The notes: generated by a model not told the origin, from the sequence alone. Positions 36,400 through 45,795 are shown, counted from the stretch's first letter. The stretch: DNA of 64,000 bases from Pseudomonas asturiensis (GCF_900143095.1 NZ_FRDA01000011.1:82343-146342), one strand, 5' to 3'. Made by a program: numbers and translations.

Positions 36400-37836
36400 T
36401 CAGCTCTCCAGCTTCGGTTGCAAGGAAGGAAATATCTGCCAACTGAGCTTCTCGTCAAAGCTTACCCGCACCCTGACCTCAATTTCCCGACCGATCTTGA
36501 AGCGCTGCAGATCGACCTTGGTAATGTTGCCGACATCAATGATCTGGGCCACCTGCGGCACTCGATATTCCTTCAACACCTGGATCACCACCGGCCTGTC
36601 TGCGTCGTCCGAGCCTCGAACTTCGATATTGATGAACTGGTCAGTCCCCATGAGGAACCACTTCTGAAGGGTGAAACTGGCCTTGCCTCCGTCGGCGATG
36701 CTCCCAAGCTTCAGCGACCCGCCCGAGACCTTGTCACATTGCACGACAGGAAACCCGGTAACGTTCAAGACATTGAGCGTATGCCTGGCTGAGCGGTGAG
36801 GGGTTTCAACTCCGCTTTCGAATACCTCGTAGTACACAGGTATCGAATCGCCGAAATGCTGGGCGATGCGTGTAGACGGCACCGTGACCACTCGCGCCTC
36901 TGCTTTTTCAGTGCGGTAGGAACCCACGCTATCAGGCTCGGCCCATTGCACGCAGAGCGTCTCGCCCGGAAGAATGACGGCGTCGTCAGGCACCCTCACC
37001 GTGACGCCGCGCGTAGCGTTCACCGGATCGAGCGTACTGGAGCTTGCCGAACCCGACGCTTCATCCACTTTCGGCGGCGGCAGCACACGGGGAACGGGTT
37101 GAGCCGCCACCAGAAGTTCCACAGCCTGAGAATGCGGGCTAAGGTTACCGGCTCGATCACTGAGGGTGTAACAGGCATACCGCTTGCCGTCCTTGCGCGC
37201 CAGGATCATCTCGCCGTCAAACACCAGATCCGTGGCCTTGCCTGCTTCGTCCCGCTCTAGCGTCTTGGTTGACACCACATCGCTGTCGGGGATGTCGATG
37301 GGGCTTTCACTCCAGTACCACGTCACCACGTCCCCTGCCTTACCGCGGAGGTACGCTGGCATTACGCCTATAAGCTTACCGTCATGTGCGGACAGATACT
37401 GCGCCGTCACATTGACGGTATCGAACTGGAGTTGACCATTATTGTCGCCCAACACAGGCATGACCTCGTCCACCGTGACGACTCGGTTCGACGATGTGTT
37501 CATGTTGCCGTCAGAGTTGCTCACAGAGTAGTGCAGCGCGTACACACCGTGGATCAGATAGTCTACGGGCACCTCGAAAAACAGGTCCTGCTCTGGAATG
37601 GAGGGAATATCGCCGCGCCATGTACGAGTGTAGATCAATGTTTGATCCCAGAATGCCTCCAGATAAACCTCAACACCTGGGTTCGGCGTGTGCTCCCAGA
37701 CAGGCACTTGCACCCTGAGCGCAGAGGTCAATTCTGCAGCAGGTAGCAAACCCGTTTCATCCCACCGGGCATCGTCATCCATCAGTACAGCAACGACAGG
37801 TGGCTTAAGGTCTTGCTTCGTATTGAATTCAGTCAT
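36400..37836 (-). CDS. Ig-like repeat protein, second family member
   Basis: A 478-residue protein of beta-rich repeats without a signal peptide or membrane segment. Patterns such as VYALHYSVSNSDGN, GKRYACYTLSDRAGNLS and GVTVRVPDDAVILPGETLCVQW indicate three to four Ig-like domains. The final VRVRVSFDEKLSWQIFPSL parallels the end of the 599-residue protein at 23522-25321 (VEVSFDDGASYVAFPSV), so the two are related. The ATG at 37836 (MTEFNTKQ) has GAGAGA upstream; an ATG at 37863 is a less well-supported start. It is a single gene convergent with the fimbrial operon. Function unknown. Confidence 0.75.
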   Translation of the reverse strand: MTEFNTKQDLKPPVVAVLMDDDARWDETGLLPAAELTSALRVQVPVWEHTPNPGVEVYLEAFWDQTLIYTRTWRGDIPSIPEQDLFFEVPVDYLIHGVYALHYSVSNSDGNMNTSSNRVVTVDEVMPVLGDNNGQLQFDTVNVTAQYLSAHDGKLIGVMPAYLRGKAGDVVTWYWSESPIDIPDSDVVSTKTLERDEAGKATDLVFDGEMILARKDGKRYACYTLSDRAGNLSPHSQAVELLVAAQPVPRVLPPPKVDEASGSASSSTLDPVNATRGVTVRVPDDAVILPGETLCVQWAEPDSVGSYRTEKAEARVVTVPSTRIAQHFGDSIPVYYEVFESGVETPHRSARHTLNVLNVTGFPVVQCDKVSGGSLKLGSIADGGKASFTLQKWFLMGTDQFINIEVRGSDDADRPVVIQVLKEYRVPQVAQIIDVGNITKVDLQRFKIGREIEVRVRVSFDEKLSWQIFPSLQPKLES

Positions 37837-37938
37837 TTTTCTAGTCTCTCGGCCAGGTTTCATCGTGCGACGAAACCGGAATCAGTCCCTGGATATCCTG
37901 ATTTACTACTTGGATGCGCTGAATTAAAACTGGCAAGT

Positions 37939-37975
37939 CTGCTAGGCCCTGTACGAAAAACCGGCGAGCGAAGTC
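37939..37975. repeat. direct repeat, copy A
   Basis: This 37-nt stretch begins CTGCTAGGCCCTGTACGAAA and matches 42901-42937 at about 31 of the first 35 positions without gaps, in the same orientation. The GGCTCTGTACGAAAA-like core resembles an insertion-sequence end, but no transposase gene is attached. Confidence 0.7.
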
Positions 37976-38063
37976 ACTGTTCGTGCAGCGCTTGAGTCGT
38001 GCCCATGAAAAAGGGGAAGACCGGTGGCCTTCCCCTTCGAAACAACTGACGCTTCTGCTCAAA

Positions 38064-40385
38064 TCACCAGTTGTACCTGAGTCCTACGTTGGCACCCCAG
38101 GGTTGCTCGATCCTGCTGCCGTTGCTGTATTCGAAGTCCACATGCGCCTCCAGTAGGTCGGAAAAGGCAACCGCGACACCGGTGCCGACTTCACCACGAG
38201 CGCCAGACAGGTTGTTGTCGAAGCGGTTTTCATTGATCTTCACTTCGTTGTGCTTGACGAACTCATGCGCCAGCGCAACCCGCACGTAAGGCTGCACCGT
38301 CCGCCCCTGACCCAGATCAAAATTGCGTCCGCTCGTGACACCGACCTTGCCCAGCAGCGAGCGTGTCGGATCACCCTCGGCGCGCATGCCGTTGTCCAGC
38401 GTGTAGTCCTTGCCTTCGATGTACGCCCCGATCAGTTGGGCGTAAGGCTCGACGTAGTAGCTGTTATCCAGTTTGAGGTGACGCCCGAACTCGACCGACG
38501 CACCTACACCGGAATTGCTGTAGTCACCTTTGGTGCGCGTGCCATCGCTGAGGTTGACCCGGGCCTTGTTCTGAAAGCGGTTGAGCTTGACCACACCGTC
38601 CAGGTAGTAGCCGCTCTCGCTGTCCAGCCAGGTGCTATAGGCACCCACGTAATAACTGTCGACCTTGCCGTTGGCCCCGCGATCCAGACTCAGGTCGGAC
38701 GTGCTCTGTCCCGCCATTACACCTGCCAGCCACTGCCCGTTTGCAGTCGGTATGTTGCCGTCCGCGCCGAGGGCCGTTCCTTGCTGGACTTGTTTGTAGC
38801 CGAAGCCGGAGGCATTCGCCACGTTGAATTTATTGCCATAGGTCCGCATCCAGACACCCGAGCGACCACCATTGACGCGCAACTCACCCATGCGCGTACG
38901 CAGGTTGCTCAACTCGCCGTACCAGACGGTGGGCGCGGCGTTGAACAGGGCCAGGATTGTCTGAGGCGCAGGGCCGATGGTGCGGGTGGTAGCATCCAGA
39001 TACCAGTCGTTCTCATCTTTCTTGATCAGATCATAGGACCAGGTGCCCAGATCCACGCGCCCGCCGACCAGCGAGAAGCTCGCATCGCCGGCTTCAGCGT
39101 GCACCACATGCAGGCTGGTGTCGGTGGTCGGATCGCTGCCGGTGCTGCCGATCAACAGCTGGTGGCTGCCTGTCGCATTGCCGGTGATGTCGATGTAATC
39201 GGTTTGTGCTGCACCGAAGTCCACGTCCATCTTGAAGGTGCCGCTGCCCGACAGGTTGGCGACCGACAAGGTGTAAAACGCGGCAGGATCTCCAAGCAGG
39301 ACAACGCCTCCGTTTATCGTGAGGTTCTCGACGCTGGCGTTATCGACCATCGTCCACTGCGAGCCGTTGTTGATGATCACACCGCGTGTATTCTCAAGCC
39401 GACCGGTCAACAGAGAGCCGTTGTCCAGCTGCACAGTGGCCGTACCGCCGGACTCGGCCACGACATCGCCGGTGAAGCTGCTCTGACTCAGATTGAGGGT
39501 GGCCGTGCTGCTCGCGTCGACCTGTACGTTCCCGGTGATATGGCTGGCATTGACATTAAGGGTGGCGTCCGCCCCGCCAGCGCTTTCCAGGATATTGCCG
39601 TTGCCGCCGGTCAGGGTGGAGCCGTTATTCACATTGATCACAGCGATGGGCAACGAGTTGGTCGGGCTCGATGGCGCGACGCGTATGGCGGCCCCTTTCT
39701 CCCCCGTCACATGGCTGCCGTCGAGGGTCAATGAGGCTTCCTGGTAAACCTGCTCCCCGACGATCAGTACGCCATTGACGGTACCGGTTAAACTGCTGCC
39801 GCCGCTGGCCTCGGCCACCCCCGCAACGAGTCTCAGGCCCAGGCCGTTGGCACCATTCCCCACCAGATGCGAGTTGTGCAGATCAAGCTGGCTGAAGTGC
39901 GTCACCAAGGCACCGTTGGTGATGCCGGTGCTGGTGCTGTCAGTGAGGGACACCGTTGACCCGAAGGTATTTTGTGGCTGCCTGACGACCGACAGACCGC
40001 TGCCCGTGCTGTTGACCAGTGTGCTGCCGACGATCGTTCCCTGACTTTCATTGAACGTCAGGCCTTTTCTGACCGTTGACCCCGCCATGGTCAGCGACGC
40101 ACCGAGCGACAGATCCGCAGAGTCGATTGCAGAACCTGCGGCCATCGTCAGGGTGGACGTCTGTACGCTTACCGAACCGTGCTGGGTACCGCTTTTCACG
40201 TTCAACGTTCCCCCATCGGTCACGATGTAGTTATTGGCAGCGGAGAATTGATCAATGTTCAGAACACCTTTCACTGGAATATTGGCACCCAGTGCGGTGT
40301 GGCTGAATAGAGCGACAGGCAGAAGTGATGCAAGACTGATCGCGAACGATAAAGGGCGAAGCATAACCGGATCTGAAATCGACAT
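38064..40385 (-). CDS. autotransporter (type Va) with beta-helical passenger
   Basis: A 773-residue outer-membrane autotransporter. The signal peptide lies in about 1-34 (LRPLSFAISLASLLPVALFSHTALGA). The passenger (about 35-480) is rich in G/S/T/N/V short strands (GGTLNVKSGTQHGSVSV, SSLTGTVNGV, NNGSQWTMVDNASVENLTINGG), typical of a pertactin-like beta-helix. The C-terminal about 270 residues are the beta-barrel (GVWMRTYGNKFNV, YYVEPYAQLIGAY, RGEVGTGVAVAF, terminal aromatic ...GLRYNW). No protease triad was seen, so adhesion or surface display is more likely than proteolysis. The ATG at 40385 follows an AAGGATG ribosome site. Confidence 0.92.
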   Translation of the reverse strand: MSISDPVMLRPLSFAISLASLLPVALFSHTALGANIPVKGVLNIDQFSAANNYIVTDGGTLNVKSGTQHGSVSVQTSTLTMAAGSAIDSADLSLGASLTMAGSTVRKGLTFNESQGTIVGSTLVNSTGSGLSVVRQPQNTFGSTVSLTDSTSTGITNGALVTHFSQLDLHNSHLVGNGANGLGLRLVAGVAEASGGSSLTGTVNGVLIVGEQVYQEASLTLDGSHVTGEKGAAIRVAPSSPTNSLPIAVINVNNGSTLTGGNGNILESAGGADATLNVNASHITGNVQVDASSTATLNLSQSSFTGDVVAESGGTATVQLDNGSLLTGRLENTRGVIINNGSQWTMVDNASVENLTINGGVVLLGDPAAFYTLSVANLSGSGTFKMDVDFGAAQTDYIDITGNATGSHQLLIGSTGSDPTTDTSLHVVHAEAGDASFSLVGGRVDLGTWSYDLIKKDENDWYLDATTRTIGPAPQTILALFNAAPTVWYGELSNLRTRMGELRVNGGRSGVWMRTYGNKFNVANASGFGYKQVQQGTALGADGNIPTANGQWLAGVMAGQSTSDLSLDRGANGKVDSYYVGAYSTWLDSESGYYLDGVVKLNRFQNKARVNLSDGTRTKGDYSNSGVGASVEFGRHLKLDNSYYVEPYAQLIGAYIEGKDYTLDNGMRAEGDPTRSLLGKVGVTSGRNFDLGQGRTVQPYVRVALAHEFVKHNEVKINENRFDNNLSGARGEVGTGVAVAFSDLLEAHVDFEYSNGSRIEQPWGANVGLRYNW

Positions 40386-40749
40386 GGATAAACATCCTTG
40401 GGCCAAGGGGTCGGGCCAGAAATGCGCCACGCACTTCCAGCCATGCCCGTCATGAGTGAGCGGCCGCGCAGACTACAGACTTGCACCTCAAACTCATGCA
40501 GGACCAATCCGATGTTTTCGTAGGATGATTCCCACATAACGCCGATCGGGTTTAAGTGTAAAACCTTGGGGGAAGGGCGACAGATCGATTGGCACTATAA
40601 GCGACCTGCTTAGTTGAACCTGGCAGGCTGAAACGTTAGAGCCGTAGCGCTCGATACACCCTTCAGTCGAGCCAGGAACAGGCAATGCCTGCCGAAACAG
40701 AGATCAGGCATTGCCCTGCTCGAAGTCAGTGAGTTAACGACAATCAATG
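40386..40749. other. intergenic region upstream of the autotransporter
   Basis: This 364-bp region holds the autotransporter promoter and the 3' trailer of the upstream gene. Apart from the hairpin at 40681-40715 I see no gene or clear operator. Confidence 0.4.
40681..40715 (-). terminator. hairpin after the 660-residue Ig-like gene
   Basis: GGCAATGCCTG (40681-40691) and CAGGCATTGCC (40705-40715) form a perfect 11-bp stem with a 13-nt loop, about 35 bp beyond the stop of the minus-strand gene at 40750. It is a likely terminator, though without a T run. Confidence 0.55.
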
Positions 40750-42732
40750 TCAGGAGCAATCTCCGGGAAATGCCGGAGTACAAAGAGACGGGCCAGCGCC
40801 AAACAATCGCGTCACGATGACCAGCGTTGAATGGGTACCGGTCTGACCGGACGCTTTGGTCAATACGTACGTCACGCGACCACTGCCACGGGTCACGATG
40901 GGCTCGACATGAATATCGTAAGGCACCGTGACGATAAAGCCATTATTGACCTGGTCATCATTAAGGTTACGGACGGTCTCCGTATAGTCTGTTCCATCGA
41001 TAGCGGTGTTACCTTGCGCATCCTCGTAACCCCGCCAACTGACCGTCACTGAATCACCGACCGCAAAGTTGACGGGATCACCCGGAATCCGGGCTTTGAT
41101 GCCGTCCCATGGCTTCGAGCAGCAATTGATAATGGGTGTAGTGGGGTTACCGGGATACCTGTCCGGAAACTCCACATCAGCCAGCCCTATCGCATCGACA
41201 ATTCTGACATCCACTTCGGTGCGGACAGACTCCTGCTCGTTGGTCCCATTCCAGGTACTGTAATAAACAGGCAGTTTTTCGCTGTAACCCCCTTCCCGGA
41301 TCCTGTCCCAAGGCACGTTAAAGACAACCGGATCGGCTGGTGGATTCGTGACCGCCACTTCATCAACATAAGATGGCAGCGCGCCCCAATACAAACGCAG
41401 AAATTGCCCGTCCACTACCGGATTGGGCGTTAATTGCGCCTGTGCATCCTGATCCTTGTCGGCTGGCCCGAGCACGTTATCCACTGGCGAGGCTTCCCGG
41501 CTCTTGACGACTACCCGCGGCAGCTTGTCGTTGATCGGATCAGGCCCCGCAGGATCCGGATCAGGGTCAGGATCAATGCCTGCCACCGAGAAATCCACCG
41601 CGATATCGATCTCTGGCGAGCGCGTCCTCGCAAGTCCTCGCACCACGCTGTAGCTCACTTTGAAGGTGCGCGCATCCAGTTCCCCGCCTTCCGATAACGT
41701 GGGCCAGTCAACGAAGATCGACATCGGAAAGCTCGAGAGCGGCACCGCGGGCACCGTGGTGTTTTCCCAGTTGACCTCGATAAGGTCACCAGGCTGCGGA
41801 TTGTCATAGCCGGGCGCTGGAATTTCCAGGTATACGTTCAGACGCGCATCAGCGCGGTCTATCAGACCATCGTCCGCCAAAGGCACCGTCGGGGCTACCA
41901 GGTTTTCCGCCAGCGGATTAAGATCGACATGGATCTCTTGCCACTGAGAGGGCTGCCCGAGGTTGCCGGTTCGATCCACGTAGCGATACAGCACGGCAAT
42001 CAGACCCTGCGTGAGCTTCTTGATTTCGTCAGAGGCAAGGCCCACGACCGGGCGGGCGGCTCCCGGCAGGGCTGCGTCCTCTGTCACAGTCAAGCTTGCA
42101 ACGGGGTCCACCGGATCCGGCTCCTGTTTCGTGCCAACCGGGCCCCAGTACAACAGGATCTCATCACCTGCCGTGATATCGCTGGAACGAGGAATCTTCA
42201 CGTCTACTGATGCGTGAGAGTTCAGATACGCCAGCGTCAGGCCGTTATCGATGATTTCCTGTGGCAACTCGGGGTATGGACCAGCGACTCCGCCGTTTGG
42301 CGGCAGGTGATCGACACTGAGTGAGCGAGGTGAAGAAGCGTTGGTGTTGCCATCTCCATTGGTGTGTTTGTATAAAAATTTATAAACACCTTCATCCTTG
42401 ATTTGCTCGGCCGTTATCACATATTCGCGAAGTTTATCCTCGACCGGATCGGGAAGCACCACGTGAGCCAGCTGGACATCATCCATCACGAAATAAAGTT
42501 CTTCGCCCGGGTTCAATGCCAAGGAATTTGGAACCCTGATCGTCAAGTCGTTCCCCCACTGCGTTTTGGGCCACAGGTTTCTGTCATCGCCAGGGATAGC
42601 TCCGAGCACGCCGTTCAACTCAGGTGCATCTGGCGTCGGATCCGGGTCTTGGCGGGCGCGCTCGAGGCGTTTTTTTCGAAAGGCCTGCCGGGTTTGCTCG
42701 GCTGCACTAGGGGTGGATCTGGATGTAGTCAT
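40750..42732 (-). CDS. Ig-like repeat protein, third family member
   Basis: A 660-residue beta-rich protein with a basic, Gln/Arg-rich start (EQTRQAFRKKRLERARQ) and no signal peptide. It contains several Ig-like repeats (YKFLYKHTNGDGNTN, ASVDVKIPRSSDITAGDEILLYWG, LIAVLYRYVDRTGNLGQPSQW, GIKARIPGDPVNFAVGDSVTVSW). The 'KIP...GD.I...W' strand pattern links it to the proteins at 23522-25321 and 36400-37836. There is an acidic Pro/Asp linker near the middle (DPDPDPDPAGPDP). The C-terminus carries two Cys (LCTPAFPGDCS). The ATG at 42732 has GGGAGAAG upstream. It lies inside the segment bounded by the direct repeats. Function unknown. Confidence 0.75.
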   Translation of the reverse strand: MTTSRSTPSAAEQTRQAFRKKRLERARQDPDPTPDAPELNGVLGAIPGDDRNLWPKTQWGNDLTIRVPNSLALNPGEELYFVMDDVQLAHVVLPDPVEDKLREYVITAEQIKDEGVYKFLYKHTNGDGNTNASSPRSLSVDHLPPNGGVAGPYPELPQEIIDNGLTLAYLNSHASVDVKIPRSSDITAGDEILLYWGPVGTKQEPDPVDPVASLTVTEDAALPGAARPVVGLASDEIKKLTQGLIAVLYRYVDRTGNLGQPSQWQEIHVDLNPLAENLVAPTVPLADDGLIDRADARLNVYLEIPAPGYDNPQPGDLIEVNWENTTVPAVPLSSFPMSIFVDWPTLSEGGELDARTFKVSYSVVRGLARTRSPEIDIAVDFSVAGIDPDPDPDPAGPDPINDKLPRVVVKSREASPVDNVLGPADKDQDAQAQLTPNPVVDGQFLRLYWGALPSYVDEVAVTNPPADPVVFNVPWDRIREGGYSEKLPVYYSTWNGTNEQESVRTEVDVRIVDAIGLADVEFPDRYPGNPTTPIINCCSKPWDGIKARIPGDPVNFAVGDSVTVSWRGYEDAQGNTAIDGTDYTETVRNLNDDQVNNGFIVTVPYDIHVEPIVTRGSGRVTYVLTKASGQTGTHSTLVIVTRLFGAGPSLCTPAFPGDCS

Positions 42733-43110
42733 CAATGCTTCTCCCTGACGGTGGCCCACCGGACCGATGGGCAATAACACATGGGCCTGAACGGAGGTGC
42801 GCATGGCCGATCAGGCGTCCGGTCGCGAGCAACGTGGCAGTTGTGCGTCCGTGCAGACACTATTTAACGTGCGGGAGCGCTGCGGCCGATACTGCCAGAA
42901 CTGCTAGGCTCTATACGAAAAGTCGGCGAGCGAAGGTCGCAATCCTGAATCGCAGCACAGGTTATGTATCAATACCGATACATTCACGACATGCCCGGGA
43001 CATTCAAACGCAGCACCCTTTCGCCGCGCCTCCCGGCGAAGTAGCATGCCCGGAGGCTTGATCTTCAACAGCGGCCAGTGATGGCGGCATCACCAGGCGG
43101 CAGACGTACC
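42733..43110. other. intergenic region before the two-component pair
   Basis: This 378-bp region contains the second direct-repeat copy (42901-42937) and a 6-bp inverted repeat TGTATC...GATACA (42965-42982) that could be a regulator site for the following genes. No gene is supported. Confidence 0.4.
42901..42937. repeat. direct repeat, copy B
   Basis: Starts CTGCTAGGCTCTATACGAAA and matches 37939-37975 in the same orientation. Together the two copies bracket about 5 kb that carries the autotransporter and one Ig-like gene. A decayed insertion-sequence end or target for recombination is possible. Confidence 0.7.
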
Positions 43111-43860
43111 ATGCAGGCATTTCCCGACAGCACCTCCGAAACGAGCTCGACCGAGCAGCGCTGGGCCGTGCGCGCCCTGATCGTCGATGACGACGTGGCG
43201 ATCCGTGAGCTGCTGTGCGATTACCTGACGCGCTTCAACATTCAGGCACAGGGCGTGACCGACGGCGCCCAGATGCGCCAGGCCCTGAGCGACCAGACCT
43301 TCGACGTGGTGGTGCTGGACCTGATGCTCCCCGGCGAAGACGGTTTGTCCCTGTGCCGCTGGTTGCGCAGCACCTCGGACATCCCGATCCTGATGCTGAC
43401 GGCGCGCTGCGAACCGACCGACCGCATCATCGGCCTGGAACTGGGTGCCGATGACTACATGGCCAAACCCTTCGAACCCCGCGAACTGGTAGCCCGTATC
43501 CAGACCGTCCTGCGCCGGGTACGCGATGAACGCAGCGATCAACGCAGCACCCTTCGGTTCAACACCTGGCGGTTGAACAGCGTGCTGCGCCAGTTGATCG
43601 CGCCCGACGGCCTTGTCGTGCCGCTGTCTAACGCCGAGTTTCGTCTGCTGCGGGTCTTTCTCGAACGTCCTCATCGCGTGCTGAGTCGCGAGCAATTGCT
43701 GGATGCCGCCCGTGGCCGCTCGATCGAGGCCTTCGACCGCAGCATCGACCTGCTGGTCTCGCGCTTGCGCCAGAAGCTGGGCGACGACCCGAAGAACCCG
43801 CAAATGATCAAGACCGTACGCGGCGAAGGCTATCTGTTCGATGCCAGGGACATGGGGTGA
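43111..43860 (+). CDS. OmpR-family response regulator
   Basis: A 249-residue regulator. The receiver domain (about 20-135) has IVDDD, phospho-acceptor Asp70 in VVVLDLMLPGEDG and the conserved Lys in MAKPFEP. The winged-helix domain (about 150-245) shows LSNAEFRLLRVFLERPHRVLSREQL and RLRQKLGDDPKNPQMIKTVRGEGYLF. The start is uncertain: an ATG at 43081 in the same frame would add 10 residues, and neither start has a strong ribosome site. Its last codons overlap the kinase start (GTGA), so the two are translationally coupled. Targets are unknown; the adjacent EF-hand gene is a candidate. Confidence 0.92.
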   Translation: MQAFPDSTSETSSTEQRWAVRALIVDDDVAIRELLCDYLTRFNIQAQGVTDGAQMRQALSDQTFDVVVLDLMLPGEDGLSLCRWLRSTSDIPILMLTARCEPTDRIIGLELGADDYMAKPFEPRELVARIQTVLRRVRDERSDQRSTLRFNTWRLNSVLRQLIAPDGLVVPLSNAEFRLLRVFLERPHRVLSREQLLDAARGRSIEAFDRSIDLLVSRLRQKLGDDPKNPQMIKTVRGEGYLFDARDMG

Positions 43861-44918
43861 TTCGCAGGTTCGATACGCTCTTCGCGCGGCTGTTCGGTGG
43901 GGCGTTACTGGCCATCCTGCTCGCGCATATGCTGGCGTTCATCTGGTTCATGAATTACGGCATGCACCCCATGCCGCCTCCGCCCGGGCCCGAATTCTCA
44001 TCCGGGCAGGATCACCGCCCACCTGATGGTTCGAACGGCCAACAACACAGGCCGCCACCCAGACCACCACTGTTGGGCGGTCCGGTGGTCCCGCTGATTT
44101 TTCAATTCATCACCCTGATTATAGCCGCCTGGTACGGTGCCAAAGCGCTCAGCCGCCCGGTGCAGCGCTTGAGCGACGCGGCCGAACGCCTGAGCGAAAA
44201 CCTCGACAGCCCGCCGCTGGAAATCTCCGGCCCGCGCGAGGCACGCCAGGCCGCGCAGACCTTCAACCTGATGCAGCACAAGCTGCGAGAGCAGATGCAG
44301 CAACGCGGACGCATGCTCGCAGCCGTCTCCCATGACCTGCGTACGCCCCTGTCACGGCTCAAACTGCGCGTCGAACAGATTCAGGAACCCAGGCTCCACG
44401 GGCAGATGACCCAGGACCTCAATGACATGATCAGCATGCTCGACGCGACCCTGGCGTACCTCAACGAACACCGCAGGACCGAATTGCTTCAGCATCTGGA
44501 TTTACAGGCGCTGATCGAATCACAGGCCGAAAACGCCCAGGATAACGGCGACGATGTTCAATACGAGGGCCAGTGCAAGCCGCTGAAGACCCAGCCGATG
44601 GCGCTGCGCTCGTGCTTGCAGAACCTGGTCGACAACGCCTTGCGCTACGCCGGCAGCGCCCGGATTTTGATCGAGGACAGCGCTGATCGGGTCAAGGTTT
44701 CGGTCATCGATCACGGACCCGGCATCGCGCCGGAACTGCATGAAAGCGTGTTCGAGCCGTTCTACCGGCTGGAAGGCTCGCGCAATCGTAACTCCGGTGG
44801 CGTCGGCATGGGCATGACCATTGCCCGCGAAGCGGCGCGACGAATCGGTGGCGAGCTGACGCTTGAACAGACCCCCGGCGGTGGCCTGACGGCCGTACTG
44901 CATCTGCCTCGTCATTAA
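43857..44918 (+). CDS. EnvZ-like sensor histidine kinase
   Basis: A 353-residue inner-membrane kinase partnered with the preceding regulator. Two membrane helices (about 13-34 and 76-95) flank a short periplasmic loop of about 40 residues that is very rich in Pro and His (HPMPPPPGPEF, DHRPPDG, QHRPPPRPP). A HAMP-like segment follows, then HisKA with phospho-acceptor His159 (AAVSHDLRTPLSRL) and HATPase motifs (NLVDNALRYAG, DHGPGIAPE, GVGMGMTIAREAA). The start codon is GTG overlapping the regulator's stop. The small His/Pro-rich sensor loop could bind a metal ion. This is inference. Confidence 0.92.
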   Translation: MIRRFDTLFARLFGGALLAILLAHMLAFIWFMNYGMHPMPPPPGPEFSSGQDHRPPDGSNGQQHRPPPRPPLLGGPVVPLIFQFITLIIAAWYGAKALSRPVQRLSDAAERLSENLDSPPLEISGPREARQAAQTFNLMQHKLREQMQQRGRMLAAVSHDLRTPLSRLKLRVEQIQEPRLHGQMTQDLNDMISMLDATLAYLNEHRRTELLQHLDLQALIESQAENAQDNGDDVQYEGQCKPLKTQPMALRSCLQNLVDNALRYAGSARILIEDSADRVKVSVIDHGPGIAPELHESVFEPFYRLEGSRNRNSGGVGMGMTIAREAARRIGGELTLEQTPGGGLTAVLHLPRH

Positions 44919-45033
44919 ACAGCGGCGTATCGGCCTCGTTACACATCTCACATCCCCTCGACAAACGCTGCCCTGAGGCTGCATGCACCGGCACACCGTT
45001 GCCGGTCATCGTCATCTCAGAGGAGTGAGCGCA

Positions 45034-45795
45034 ATGATCAACGGGATCGGCAGCAGCGGGTTTTCCAGCTATACCAGCACGAGCAGCGCGACATCGGGCA
45101 CCGCCAGCAAGAAGTTTCAGGAAGAGCTGTTGGCAAAACTGGACACGGATGGCGACGGCAGCATCGGCAATAACGAGCTGAGCACGGCTCTGTCGAGCAA
45201 CAGCAAGGACGGCATCACTGTCAGCCTCAGCCAGGCCTTCAGCGACCTGGACAGCAACGATGATGACAGCCTGGATGCCGATGAACTGGCCGCCATGGCA
45301 CCGCCTCCACCGCCCGCCAGGCCGTCGACCGAAGACCTGGCGCAAGACCTGCTTGGCTCTCTGGACAGTGACGGCGACGGTGCCATCAGCAGCGAAGAGC
45401 TGACCACCGGCCTGACCAACGCAGGCAGCAGTGCGAGCAGCAGTGAAGTCTTCGATGCGCTGGACACCAACAAGGACGGCACCGTCAGCCTCGATGAGCT
45501 GACCGCCAGCCTGCAACAACAGCAACCGCCTGCTGGCCCGCCACCGGCGCAGATGAATGCCGCCAGCAGCACCGACAGTGCCACCCTGTTCAGCGCGCTG
45601 GACACCGACAGCGACGCCAGCATCAGCGCCACTGAACTGGCCTCTGCGCTGAAACAAAGTGACAGCAACAGCGAACAGACCCAGGCCAATCAAGTCACCG
45701 CCCAGGCCCTGAGCAAGATGATCGCCGCGCTGGGTGAGCGCTATGACACGCAAGGCAGTAAGCCGGTCGGGCAGTATCTCGATACGGCGGCGTGA
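45034..45795 (+). CDS. five-EF-hand calcium-binding protein
   Basis: A 253-residue protein. Five 12-residue EF-hand loops are visible: DTDGDGSIGNNE (37-48), DSNDDDSLDADE (73-84), DSDGDGAISSEE (111-122), DTNKDGTVSLDE (144-155) and DTDSDASISATE (190-201). Most have oxygen-bearing residues at 1, 3, 5 and 12. Pro-rich linkers (90-96, 165-172) separate them. The N-terminus is Ser/Thr-rich (INGIGSSGFSSYTSTSS) without a Sec signal. It resembles the EF-hand proteins of Xanthomonas described as XopAW-like, from memory and unproven here. The ATG at 45034 follows AGAGGAG. It lies 115 bp after the sensor kinase, in the same direction. Confidence 0.9.
   Translation: MINGIGSSGFSSYTSTSSATSGTASKKFQEELLAKLDTDGDGSIGNNELSTALSSNSKDGITVSLSQAFSDLDSNDDDSLDADELAAMAPPPPPARPSTEDLAQDLLGSLDSDGDGAISSEELTTGLTNAGSSASSSEVFDALDTNKDGTVSLDELTASLQQQQPPAGPPPAQMNAASSTDSATLFSALDTDSDASISATELASALKQSDSNSEQTQANQVTAQALSKMIAALGERYDTQGSKPVGQYLDTAA

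Noticed and set aside
38250..39734. A 494-codon open frame antisense to the autotransporter
   Set aside because: It is a shadow of the strongly supported autotransporter gene, with no family features.
43111..44918. Identification of the two-component pair as cvsRS or bqsRS
   Set aside because: Gene order and the sensor loop give no specific match, so no symbol is assigned.
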